A DNA stretch of 64,000 bases from Dillenia suffruticosa (lineage: Eukaryota; Streptophyta; Magnoliopsida; Dilleniales; Dilleniaceae). Position numbers and translations under genes: made by a program. The first letter of the stretch is position 1; each line of letters opens with the position of its first letter. Below are positions 1-11,528 of the stretch, one piece after another. The notes under the pieces were generated by a model. That model saw nothing but the letters and a program-made list of their open reading frames with translations, was not told where the DNA came from and searched no databases. The stretch spans positions 9,212,174 to 9,276,173 of the forward strand of contig JAVTVX010000002.1 in assembly GCA_033439265.1 (NCBI GenBank), written 5' to 3'.

Positions 1-1523
1 ATCCTTCTAAAGGAAATCGACAAGTTAATCTGCATCATCATGGATTTTGTCATATCCAATAATATTTTATTCATTCTTACTACAATACCACTTTACTGAG
101 ATGTTTAAGGAATGATCAAATGTCGGATTATGTCACTTTCATTACACAGATCTTTAATTCGATATAATAGATATTTACGTCATCTATTCCTTCGATTCTC
201 TAACTCGCTTATATAACATCTGAACCACACAAGTGTTTCAGACTTGCGAGAAATCAAATAGATACAACTAAATCGCGTGAAGTCATCTATGAAAATAATG
301 AAACACAAAATTTCATGTCTTCGTATCTTCATACTCATTGAACCACAAATGTCCGAATAGATTAATAGTAATAGAATTCAGCCCAGATGGCATTTCCAAA
401 TGGTTTTTTATCACTTTGCAGACATGACAATATTCAACTTAATAGTTAAATATTCATCTATCACATTACAAAATTATAAAACTATTTACAAATTGTACAG
501 AACTAACACATGTCATTCAAATGCAAATTTACCTTATCTTTCTAAAAATTCAAAATATAGCCATATTTCAAAAAAAAAGAACAAGAACATATATTAAATT
601 TCATCGAATTTCTTGCACATGGAGAATATCATGCACAATTGAGAGTTTGGCCATTTTGTAATTTCAATTTACAAATGCCAACTCCTCTAATCTACATTCT
701 TGCATTGTTCTCCATGTAACTCAATCTCCTACCAAATGGCACTCGATGAAAAATTAACAAATGTCTCTTAATCTGTTCTCATATCTAGAATTATTTTTTT
801 GTGATCTATCTTCATTCTCCTTTCCTTTTTTGTTTTCATTATAGTCCTTTTCATATTTGGAGTCTGAAACTCTGCTTGGAACTAGACTCTGTAACAAAAG
901 TATCAGTTGTGGATCTTACAGTACCAATCCGCTTATCCTCAAACTCAACATTGAGAGTAATATCCAAGAAAGTTTTCACATTATTATTGTGACTCAAACT
1001 AACTTTCATGTGCTCCCATTGGATAAAAAAGGGTCGGATCATAATTTGAACTCTCTGTTCATTAGAGAGGACATGATCGGCTAACTTCATCTCTCTAATC
1101 ATATTAGACATGATCCTTAAATACTGTTTGATACTGTGGCCTTCTCGTTTTATTCGGTATCAAATTTTGTAGTTATTTATCTAAGATAAGTCACTAGAAC
1201 CTCCATGTTTTACCATGAGCTACATCCAGATGTCATGAGCGGTCGTATATTACTCATACTCGGGTATCATGTCATCAATCACAGAGCTAACTAGGGTTGC
1301 ACGAATAGTGGAATATATAATTTTCTATATCTGGTAAATCTCTTATTCTCTTCTCTATATAACAACATTGCCCCCATTAAGATCCTACACATGTTTGATA
1401 CCTTACAAACCATCATATTCTTTAAGCACATATCATATTTTATGACGTCATATCTCATAATTATCGCCATTCAATTTGTCACTCTATTCAAAACCCGCAA
1501 TAATAGATTATGATACTATAGTT
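1..1523 (-). pseudogene. Ty1/copia gag-pol remnant (5' part of element, runs off left edge)
   Basis: Reading the - strand from high to low coordinates gives a decayed copia polyprotein in the usual order. The gag segment (about 1480-851, longest open piece 851-1111) contains MSNMIREMKLADHVLSNEQ and WEHMKVSLSHNNNVKTF, typical of the UBN2-type gag of TNT1-94-like elements. Around 700-600 the protease flank reads KLQNGQTLNCA followed by a stop. From about 400 to 1 the integrase core is recognisable, with FIDDFTRFSCIYLISRKSE and then LLDMTKSMMMQINLSISF. Frames change and stops are frequent, so nothing is functional. RT and RNase H would lie left of the window. A weak match to the tRNA-Met primer site (TAGTATCATAATC on the - strand) lies near 1505-1523. 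The family call is firm; the lineage within copia is not assigned. Confidence 0.85.
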
Positions 1524-2118
1524 TAGGTTTTTAAGAGGATGGACACTTATACTAATACTCATATCATATATATAATTTTATATTTTAAAATTAACATTCA
1601 TGATAGGTCAACATTAGATATAAAATCAAAAATTCACTATATTCCCAATCATTACAATGGTTCTAATGTATTATCATCACAAATATAATTTAAAACTACA
1701 AAATTCAATAAATTTTATGTGAAAATTATTCAAATTCTTTCTAGCAAAAAACATCTTACTTAAATATATAAAGTATTTAAATAATATTATAATCTTAGAT
1801 GAAAATTACTCAAATTCTACCGATCCAAAATTCTCATTTAAATACATAAAATATTTAAATATCTTAGTTTTCTTTTACATGCATGATCATATGAAAAATA
1901 ATAAATATTTTCAATCATATTCTCAATAAAAACTTTATATTAAAAAAAGATTCAAAAGTTTCTAATATATAATCATATTTCAAACAAATAACTAAGTACG
2001 TAAAAGAAAATATGCAAATTTATTATTTCAATTCACAATATATCTATTGGAGTAATCATATTCACCATCCCCTTGAATTGTATATCCCTAGGAGAAAAAT
2101 CTCCTTATAGGCTAGTGC

Positions 2119-2126
2119 TATTTATA
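2119..2126 (-). promoter_or_regulatory. TATA box in copia LTR
   Basis: The - strand reads TATAAATA within ATAGTATAAATAGC, about 1 kb upstream of the gag remnant and inside the inferred LTR. This is the position expected for the LTR core promoter. Confidence 0.45.
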
Positions 2127-2869
2127 CTATGGGTAGTTTTTCCTCCATTTGGATCACTAAATTCTTGACCCTTCACATTTCTATTAATATGGATCTCACA
2201 TTGTCAAAAACTATACTTCTTCTCTCGGCATTCATCTTATCCATCGCGCCAACTCAATAAAAAGTTAGAGAATTTCTTAAAATATAAACATCATCCTCAC
2301 AAAAAGGATGACATAATTTAATAAGTTCTAGATGAGTAAATATGAGATAAGTCCATTTTATAAATCAATATTGGATTCAATATCATCATACATTTTTTAA
2401 CTTCTTAATACTCTAACTCTCACATGGAGAACTCTAATATTCCATTCGAACATCATCATTACTCTTAAAAATGGGGATAATATTATATTAGAGACACAAC
2501 TATCCATAATATTAGAATAAATCTCAAAATATTTATTTTAAAGATATTTGTTCAAATTTCAAACAATTATATGTTAAAAAAATTAATTTTCAAATATAAA
2601 TAAATTAGCAAATATTCAAAACAAATGATGGGTGAAAAATAAATCTTCATCTAGGTAGCCAAAATTAAGAAAATAATTTTCTCAATACATATAAAATTTT
2701 TAGAATTTTTTGTACAACAAAAATAGTTTTTCTATAATTTTAAACAATTTCTAAATATAAAATTTAATAAAAATTATTTTTTGACTCTGAAAAATAAATT
2801 AAAAATTATAAAAAAATATGGTGGGACGAAAAATTATTTCAGTGAAAATTTCGACAGAAATGGGGCCTT

Positions 2870-2885
2870 CACGTGCTCCCACGTG
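2870..2885. promoter_or_regulatory. Pair of G-boxes (CACGTG) one helical turn apart
   Basis: CACGTG occurs at 2870-2875 and again at 2880-2885 in a locally GC-rich patch (about 2815-3090) surrounded by AT-rich DNA. G-boxes bind plant bZIP and bHLH factors. The 10-bp spacing puts both sites on the same face of the helix. Function is inferred only. Confidence 0.4.
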
Positions 2886-3390
2886 CCACCGGAGTAGGCT
2901 GTGCATAATGGACATGCGTCCACTCTCCTTGGGTGGCACATACATGTCACGCGCCGCCTTCCTGATGGTTGGTGGTTCCAAAATTTTGACTACCCCTCAT
3001 TTTCAATTTCTCTGAATTCAAATGTGCTCTCGAATTTTCAATCAGAGGTCTCTAGACTTAGGAGTGGATTTCACTTGCCATGGCCGAGAGTGGGAATGGT
3101 CTCTTGAATTTGTTCATCTTCTTCAATTTTTTGGTTTTTGACCCAAACTTTAAATGGCTATATCTTACTCAATTTTTAATCATTTTTTGCGTTCTTTATA
3201 TGGTTAGAAAACATTTTTAATATAAATCTAACCATATAAATTTCATGTCATGAAATATAATAATTTTATAAATCCGAGTACATTAAGTTTCGCCTAGTAT
3301 TTATAATATCTCATGATATGCTCATCAAATGCATGCCAATTTTTACGGATTAAATTGTCATACAACAAACATCTTACTGTGTAAAATTAT

Positions 3391-4749
3391 GACGGATTTA
3401 TCTCTTTTAAGAAAAATAAAAATAAAACAAAAAATATGGGGGTTTAAGTTTAACTAAGCTAATAAAATATATCAACAAAATCAATTAAAACAAGACAATT
3501 AAATAATACCTACTAAAAGAGAAAATATCAATAAGAATAAAGTCTAACCAAAAGAATTATATTCACCTTGATTTCATTCGATTGATTATCGACCTACCTA
3601 AAGATTTCAACAATCATAAATAAATTAGTTATAGTTATCGACAAATGCTCAACGACCAATCTATTTTTACTTCGTTGATAATTAAGAGAAGTTTGTTAAT
3701 TATTTCCCTAATCGAGAATCAACCCTAGAAAAACTCTTAGAATTTAAAGTTTCAACAGTATTAAGATTTAAAGAAACCCGATTCTAATTAACAAACACAT
3801 GACGAGTTCATTTAAATTAGATTATTCAATTCTATGATATAAATGTCATTCACCACTTCATTAAAACTAACAAATAATTACACATTTGTCATTTTAATTA
3901 ATTGCATATTGTTCTAAAACTATTAAATATGAACTCTTATTCAGTAACCCTAGAAAATCATGATCTATGAAGTGCAGGAATTAAATAAATATTTATAATA
4001 TATTGAATTAATATGTCTAATTAGATCTCACAACCATTGAAAATTAAGGATTCAATAACCGTTCGACTAGAAAAATAAATTAAAAACAAAGTATGTAAAA
4101 AGAAAACTCACTAAATATATAAAAATTAAAGAAAAAAGTTGGGGCTACATGGTGCTTCATCGGCTGCTGCTTTTCCTAAACAAAAGAAATGTGCTTTCCC
4201 GACTGGAGTGGCTGCTGCCACCCTTGGGGCTGCCTCCTCTCCCAAAAGTTACCTCTCAAGTCAAGAATGAAGAGAATATATATAGGCAGCTGGTTGCTAA
4301 CCCAAAATAACTACTAAATAAATAAAATGAAAGTAAAAAATAAACTTAATAAAAGATAATATTCTAAGAGATTCATATCTTCAAAAATTCTTTTCCTAAA
4401 TATTAGGAATAAAATAAATATCTTCAAAATTTTCAATATTTCCAATTGTATCACAATTTCCTCTTGAATATACAATTGGGAAAGAAAATTTTTACCAAAG
4501 TAAATCTTCAAAACCTTGAATAGTCTCTTGTAATCAATATGCCCACGTGCTAATAAAAGAGCATTACTATCTAATTTTTCATATTTTGCAAAACTGCTCC
4601 AATTTATCTCATTTTTTTCCCTTTCCATAATAAGTCACCTCCATCGATCCTAACAAGTCAAATGTCATAAAACATAAATATTAATGTAATATTTATTCAA
4701 AAATAATATAAAATCAATTGTAAATATTACACTCATTTAAACCCTATTA
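3391..4749 (-). repeat. Ty3/gypsy LTR, inverted copy, truncated by copia
   Basis: The - strand of this segment matches the LTRs at 8510-15719. It begins TAATAGGGTTTAA at 4749 (the others begin TGATAGGG) and follows the same order of landmarks: a gene-poor AT stretch, a TATATATA box (about 4273-4280), and a GC-rich part with GTAGCCCCAACTTTT. It ends at about 3391 inside the motif for 'gataaatccgtc', about 100 bp short of the LTR end. The missing end is expected beyond the copia element, outside the window. Confidence 0.8.
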
Positions 4750-6405
4750 AATTTCCCCACACCTAGATGATACTTGTCGTCAAGCATCCCTAATTCAAAT
4801 GAATTTAAACTAACCAATCTATTTTTTTCTTCCAAGCTTCCAAGTCAATATATGCCATAAGAGTCAATATGAATAAATAATTGAAACAACAAGTATTTCA
4901 CAGTATTATACACTAAAACAATCACCACACATCCCAACAATCTCTTATGAAATCCAGACAGCAAAATTCAACAATCCTCTTCAAAGGGGTTCACTCAAAT
5001 GCACTCGAAAGGGGTGAATAATATATATATCTCTCAAATCAACAATATGGAATGATATTATCATATATTTGTAAATATATCAAATTTCCACAACTTAGAA
5101 TTTGAATTTCATGTATCAATTTAAAGGTCTTTCATTTGGTTGTAACGAGATTTGGGTAAAAGGTAAGATAAAGGGAAATTTAAGGGTTAAAAATGTACCA
5201 AAGAAAATATATAATTAATCCATACAATTCTCAAAAAATCGAAGCGAACAAAATTGACTTCTTACTCTTTAAATGAATAGGCAATAGCAAACAACATTCA
5301 AGAATATCAAATGTTTTCTTAATTTCCATGGTTGAAGTGTAAAGAATGAATTTTCAATCAAAATACAATATTTCTCTTTCTCATTTTTTTTTTCTTTTTT
5401 TTTCTCTTTTTTCTTTTTTTCATCATTTTTTCCTTTTTTTGAACATACATCATTTCCATAAAATGTTAGCATTAAACTCCAATCATCATCTTCCCATTGA
5501 GACAAAAATGATACCAAAACCATGCAATTAACTATATATATTTTTGGTACAAGAGTTTAGAATGAAGGCTAAAATAAAGGTTTGGTGTTGTTTTGAAGGG
5601 TTTTAAAGAAGAAAAAGGATAAAAACTCAAATTGGGTTAACTACGGGTTTATGAAATCAGGGTAGGGATTTTTTTTTAAAGCTAAAAGTGGTAAAACCTA
5701 AGTGTCTTTGCCATTTTAGTGAATGAAATCCTAGAATATGGTCTCAATATGCATAACAATGCAAGTTTTAGAATATGCAATCCAAATGTGATAATCACTC
5801 ATAAAAAAAATAATTTCGAGTACAAACAATAAAATTGCTCGTTTTTTGCTCAAAACCTCACTTTTTAAGTAGGATTTGTGTCAAATCTTTGCATGCTTAT
5901 CATTCAAAGAAAGCTTATAATTTTTTTTCAAATTTTTTTTAATTTTTTTAATTTTTTTAATTTTTTTAATTTTTTTAATTTTTTTTATTTTTTTTGAAAA
6001 AACAAAATTTAAACTAATGTAGTAAAAAAAATAAATATAGTGTCAAAAATAACGAAGGAAAACACCTAACATCCCCCACTCCTAAATCATATATTGTCAC
6101 TAATGTATGCTCAAGTTAAGAGAGATAAAAAAATGTATAAATAAATCAAATAAAATAAAAGAGAAAAGAACAAAGAAATAAAAGAGGAAGATGAGAACGA
6201 TACTCCCCTAGGGTGGAGTGGAAAATGGATGAACAATTCCAACGAACTTGAAGAAAGAGTTATGATGTGGGCATACCGTAACAAGAGACCACTTTTGTTT
6301 TTTTTTTTAAACATAAATCAAGAATTAAGCATAAATCAAGCCAACATAAATGAGAATAAATAAACAAAATAAAAATAAAAATAAATAAACCGTAAAGAAA
6401 ATATC
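4750..6405 (-). repeat. 3' non-coding region of inverted gypsy element, with PPT
   Basis: On the - strand this lies between gag and the LTR. The polypurine tract is at 4750-4763 (GGTGTGGGGAAATT), directly before the LTR. The segment 4750-6040 is an inverted copy of 7138-8509, and shared landmarks such as the 'gtggtggagatttgatat' motif read in mirror order. A low-complexity minisatellite of T-runs separated by AA lies at 5921-5995. Small ORFs here are not coding. Confidence 0.75.
5921..5995. repeat. AATTTTTTT minisatellite
   Basis: About seven tandem units of a 9-bp motif (AA followed by seven or eight T) inside the gypsy 3' region. The + oriented arm at 7210-7350 has unrelated unique sequence at this position, so the expansion or replacement is specific to the left arm. 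Confidence 0.8.
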
Positions 6406-7100
6406 GGGTTGCCTCCCAATAAGTGCCTTTGTTTAGTGTCTTTGACTCGACGTGATCTCCTCACTTTAATCTCGCTCAAATATCGGTTCAGTTCATTTTG
6501 ACTTCAACTTATATGGCATGAATTTTAATCTTGAAATGAAATTAAGGACTATTTGGCCTACCATGAAGTACTTTCGGTATGGGAGTTTATGTTGGAAAAA
6601 GTTGTCCCATTGTACAAAATTATTTATAAAATTCTCTTTAAACACAAAAGCCAATTCATTTTGTACAAAAGTATTTTGTATAATTAAGTTCTTCTTCTTC
6701 TCATCATTTTGTTTCTTAGAATGTGACAACCTTGGTCCTTGTTTGATTGCATCTAAGAGTGGGATGTTGATTTCCACTTTTCGAAAAGTCTCTAAGATTT
6801 CCTTCTCCTCATTCTCTTTCTTCGATATTGCTAACCTGTCAAGAAAAGGAGGTGGAATTATAATTTTAGTCTTAGAAGTATCGGTTTCTTTACTTACCTT
6901 CATGGCTGATTCATTCAATATTGATACTTTGTTTTATTCGGCCTCTTTATCTTCTTTGGTTGTCAATGAGTTGTCATGCATTTTCCTTTCATTTTTTACT
7001 ACCATAACACATGTTTTCTCTCGGGTTGATCTCTACTTGAGAGGGTAGTTTCCCATTATTTTTCTCTATTCGACACACGGTCATTGCCAATTGCCAATTG
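6406..7100 (-). pseudogene. Gypsy (Athila/Tat-like) gag 3' fragment, inverted
   Basis: The open stretch 6493-6918 on the - strand encodes a C-terminal gag segment with KTKIIIPPPFLDRL, NEEKEILETFRKVEINIP and LLDAIKQGPRLSHSK. The same protein is found in the + copy at 16620-17040. Downstream, 6406-6420 carries the conserved element-end motif ATTGGGAGGCAACCC. Homology to the + copy reaches about 7090 (caattggcaatgaccgtg) and then stops, so the N-terminal half of gag is missing. No protease, reverse transcriptase or integrase follows; gag passes directly into the 3' region, marking a non-autonomous (LARD-type) family. Confidence 0.75.
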
Positions 7101-7137
7101 TGAATTGAATAATCTACAATGGTGGCAACTGCATTTC

Positions 7138-8509
7138 CCACTATATTTATTTTTTTACTACATTAGTTTAAATTTTGTTTCTTCAAAAAAAATAAAAAAT
7201 AAAAAATAAATGAAAATTTTTTTTTAAAAAAATTTTGAACTTTCTTTGTTGATGTATGCTATTTGGTTGGCTAGAGATGTATGTAAAATGGTTTGTATCA
7301 ATGGTTTTTTGTGCTTGAAATGGCTTCTCATGTTTTTAATAATTTTCTTTGAATGATAAATATGCAAGATTTAACACAAAACGTACTTAAATAGTGAGAT
7401 TTTGAGCAAAAACCGAGCAATTTCATTTTTTATGCTTGAGATTATTTTTCTTGATAAATGATTATCACACTTGGATTGTATATTCTAGAACTTGTATTAT
7501 TATACATTTCGAGACCACATTCTAGGATTTCATATATTCAAATGACAAAGGCACTTAGGTTTTATCCCTTTGGCTTACTAAAATCCCTATATTGATTTCA
7601 TAAACTCGTAATTAACCCAATTTGAACTTTTACCCTTTTTCTTCTTTAAAACCCTTCAAAACAACACCAAGCATTTATTTTAGCCTTCATTTCAAACCCT
7701 TGTGCCAAAGGTATATATAGTTAATTGCATAGTTTTGGTTTCATTTTTGTCTCAATGGGAAGATGATGATTGGAGTTTGATGCTGACATTTTCATGGACA
7801 TGATGTATATTTGGAAAAAAAAAAGGAAAGAAATGATGAAAAAAACAAGAAAAAAAATGAGAAAGAGAAGTAATGTATTTTGATTGAAAATTCATTTACA
7901 CTTCAATTATGAAAAATTGAGAAAGCATTTGATATTCTTGTATGTTGTTTACTATTGCCTATTCATTTAAAGAGTAAGAAGTCAATTTTGTTTGTTATTT
8001 GCTTGAGGCAAAGATCGATTAATGTTATGAAAATTGTGTGGTTAATTATTTATGGCTTTTGGTGTATTTTAACCCTTAAGTATTCTTATCATCCTACCTT
8101 TAATCCTAACTCCATTACAACCAAATAAAAGAACTTTATATTGATGTATGAAATTCAAATTCTAAGTGGTGGAGATTTGATATATTTGCAAACATAGAGT
8201 AGTGTCATTCCATATTGTTGATTTGAGAGACATATATACATTTTATACCCTTTTGAGTGCAATTGAGTGAACCATTGGAGAAAATTACCGAATCTTACTG
8301 TTTGGTTTCATAAGAGGCTGTTTGGATATGTAGTCATTGTTTTAGTGTAGATCACTATGAAATACTTGTTGCTTCGATTATGTTTTCGGTTTAACTTTTA
8401 TGGTATTTATTGACTCGGAAGTTTGGAAGAAAAAAATAGGTTGAATAATTTTAATTTTATTTGAGTTAAGCATGCTTGAGGATAAGTATCATCTAGGTGT
8501 GGGGGAATT
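7138..8509 (+). repeat. 3' non-coding region of + strand gypsy element, with PPT
   Basis: This is the mirror copy of 4750-6040. It starts abruptly at 'cactatatttatttttttac' next to the inverted gag fragment, without its own gag. It ends in the polypurine tract GGTGTGGGGGAATT (8496-8509) immediately before the LTR starting TGATAGGG. Compared with the left arm it carries about 120 bp of additional sequence around 7225-7345. No protein-coding capacity was recognised. Confidence 0.75.
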
Positions 8510-9984
8510 TGATAGGGTTTAAATATGTGTAATATTTGTGATTGATTTTGTATTATTTTGAATACATATTACACTAATATTTATGTTTTATAACATTTGA
8601 TTTAGGAGAAAACTTATTATAAAAAATAAAGAAAAACAAACTAAATTGGAACAATTTTGTAAAGTTTGGCAAATTGGGAAGTAATGCTCTTTTATTAGCA
8701 TATGGGCAAGATTTTAAATATTTACTACAATAAAATTTTCTGTTCTAATGGCAAAACCAAGAGAAAATTGGAATGGAATTGAAGATATTGAAAATTTTTA
8801 TTCCATTCAAATTATTTAGATAAAGCAATTTTTTAAGATGTAAATCTCAATTTATTTTATCTTTTAGGAACTTTTATTGTAATTTTTTAAAATATTATCT
8901 TTTCGATAGTTTTATTTTTTCTTAGAAACCAATTTGAATAAGGAAGAAATTTTAGGGTTAATACTCCTATATATATAGGAGTGTTACACGTTGCTTTGAG
9001 CCACTTTTGTGTAGTGTGTAGCCCAAAAAGGGCTGCAGCCGACAGCACATGGAGAAGATGCACATATTATTTGTCTCTTGACTTGGAGAGGCACATAATT
9101 GTGGAAGAAGGAAGCAGTTGAGAAGCGCCGTGTAGCCCCAACTTTTTCCATTAATTTTTATTTATTTAATGAGTTTTCTTTTTACATGCTTTGTTTTTAA
9201 TTTATTTTTTTAGTTAAAGGGTTATTGAATTCTTGATTTTCAAAGGTTGTGAAATCTAATTAGACATATTAATTCAATATATTATAGATATTTATTTAAT
9301 TTCTGCACTTAATGGATCATGGATTTCTAGAATTTATTGAATAGGGCCCATATTTAATAATTTTAAAATAATTTACAACTAATTAAAATAGCAAATGCGT
9401 AATTATTTGTTAGTTTTAATGAAATGGTGAATGACATTTATGTCATAGAATTGAATAATCTAATTTAAATGAATTCGTCGTATGTTTGTTAATTAGAATT
9501 GGTTCTCTCTAAATCTTAATGTTATTGAGACTTTAAATTCTAAGAGATTCTCTAGGGTTGACTCTCGATTAAGAAAATAATTAATAATTTTCTCTTAATT
9601 GTCGATGAAATAAAAAGAGATTGGTCATTGAGCGTTTGTCAATGACTATAACTAATTTATCTATGGTTATTGAAATTTTTAGGTAAGTCGATAATCGATC
9701 GAATGAAATCAAAGTCAATATAATTCATTTGGTTAGACTTCATTTTCATTGATATTTTCTCTTTTAGTAAATATTATTTAATTGTCTTATTTTAATTGAT
9801 TTTGTTGATCTATTTTAATAGTTTAGTTATACTCAAATCCCCATATTTTTATTTTTATTTTATTTTTCTTAAAAGAGATAAATCAGTCGTTCCCTGTAAA
9901 TTCGATCATAATCACCCTAAACTCGTCTTTAGTGAAGTAGGTATTTTATTTTTGATTGTTTGACGACATCACTAAATTTTAATT
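8510..9984 (+). repeat. Gypsy LTR, tandem copy 1 (TATA-containing subtype)
   Basis: Starts TGATAGGGTTTAAATATG directly after a polypurine tract and is about 1475 bp long. It contains CTCCTATATATATAGGAG (about 8965-8982), a TATA-type core promoter shared with the inverted LTR at 3391-4749 but absent from copies 2-5. The GC-rich part around 9030-9150 (cagcacatggagaag, gtagccccaactttttcc) is common to copies 1-4. It abuts copy 2 without a primer site or polypurine tract. Confidence 0.8.
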
Positions 9985-11528
9985 TGATAGAACTTAAATA
10001 TGTGTAATATTTGTGATTGATTTTATATTATTTTTAAATAAATATTATACTAATATTTATATTTTATAATATTTGATTTATGAGAAAACTTATTATGAAA
10101 AGAGAAGAAAAACGAGGTAAATTGGAGTAATTTTGTAAAATATGAAAAATTGGAGAGCAATACTCTTTTATTAGCACGTAGACACGTTGATTACAAGAAA
10201 CAATGAAAGATTTTGAAAATTTATAGCAATAAAATTTCCTTTTCCAATGGCACAATCAAGTGAAAATTGGAATGGAATTTGAAATATTGAATATTTTTAT
10301 TCTATTATATTATTTAGGAAAAACAATTTTTGAAAATGTAAAATCTCAACCTATTTTATCTTTTAGGAACTTTTATTTTAAATTTTTAAAATATTATCTT
10401 TTAGAGAGTTTTATTCTTTCTTAGAAACCAATTTGAATAAGGAATGAATTTTAGCCCATTTTATATTATAACTTCACTATATTTGTTTTCTTGAGTCATA
10501 TCTTTCAAAACTGCTAAAGCAAAGAAAAAGATAGAACTTTTTGAGCTACTTTTGTGCTGTGTGCAGCCCAAAAGAGCTGCATCCGGCAACACATGGAGGA
10601 GTTGCACATATTATTTGTCTCTTGACTTAGAGAGGCACACAATTGTGGAAGAAGGAAGCAACCGAGAAGCGCCATGTAACCCCAACTTTTTCCATTAATT
10701 TTTATTTATTTAATAAGTTTTCTTTTTACATGCTTTGTTTTTAATTTATTTTTCTGATTAAATGGCTATTGAATCTTTGATTTTCAATAGTTATGAAATC
10801 TAATTGCACATATTAATTCAATATATCATAAATATTTATTTAATTTCTGCGTTTTATAGATCATGATTTTCTAGAATTTATTAAATAGAGCCCATATTTA
10901 ATAGTTTTAGAATAATTTACAACTAATTAAAATGACAAATCCGTAATTTTTTGATAGCTTTAATGAAGTGGTGAATGACATTTATGTCATGGAATTGAAT
11001 AATTTAATTTAAATGAATCCGTCGTGTATTTGTTAATTAAAATTGAATCTCTCTAAATTTTAAATCTGTTGGAACTTTAAATTCTAAAAGTTTATCGAGG
11101 GTTGACTCTCAATTAAGGAAATAATTAACTATTTTTTCTTAATTATTGACGAAATAAGGAGAGATTAATTGTTAAACGTTTGTCGACGACTATAACTAAT
11201 TTATCTATGGTTGTTGAAATTTTTAAATAGGTCGATGATAAATCGAATGAAATCAAGATAAATATAATTCGTTTGGCTAGAATTTATTCTTATTGATATT
11301 TTCTCTTTTAGTAAATATTATTTAATTATCTTATTTTAATTGATTTTGTTGATTTATTTTAATAGTTTAGTTAAACTCAATTTCCTATATTTTTATTTTT
11401 ATTTATTTTTTCTTAAAATAGATAAATCCGCCGTTTCCTATAAATTCGATGCGGCTCACCCTAAACTCATTTTTAGTGAAATATGTATTTTATTTTTTGT
11501 TGTTTGACGACATCACCAAATTTTAATT
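9985..11528 (+). repeat. Gypsy LTR, tandem copy 2
   Basis: Starts TGATAGAACTTAAATATG straight after the end of copy 1 and is about 1544 bp long. The promoter region carries 'catatctttcaaaactgct' and lacks the TATATATA of copy 1. The small - strand ORF at 10064-10255 recurs in copy 5 (14687-14875) only because the LTRs are homologous; it is not a gene. Confidence 0.8.

Larger units (their letters stand above)
1524..3370 (-). repeat. Probable 5' LTR of the Ty1/copia element
   Basis: This AT-rich stretch lies between the copia primer site and a broken gypsy LTR, where the 5' LTR of the - strand copia element should be. It contains a TATA box on the - strand (2119-2126, TATAAATA) upstream of gag, and a GC-rich patch at 2815-3090. 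The - strand sequence starting at about 3370 (TGTTTGTTGTATGAC) looks like an LTR start. The second LTR is outside the window, so both ends are inferred and may be off by tens of bases. Confidence 0.5.

Noticed and set aside
6518-7048. 176-codon + strand ORF
   Set aside because: Antisense of the gypsy gag fragment; the - strand reading matches the gag at 16620-17040.
10064-10255. Recurrent small - strand ORF in the tandem LTRs (also 14687-14875)
   Set aside because: Similar only because the LTRs are homologous; absent from other copies and without a start context or known motif.
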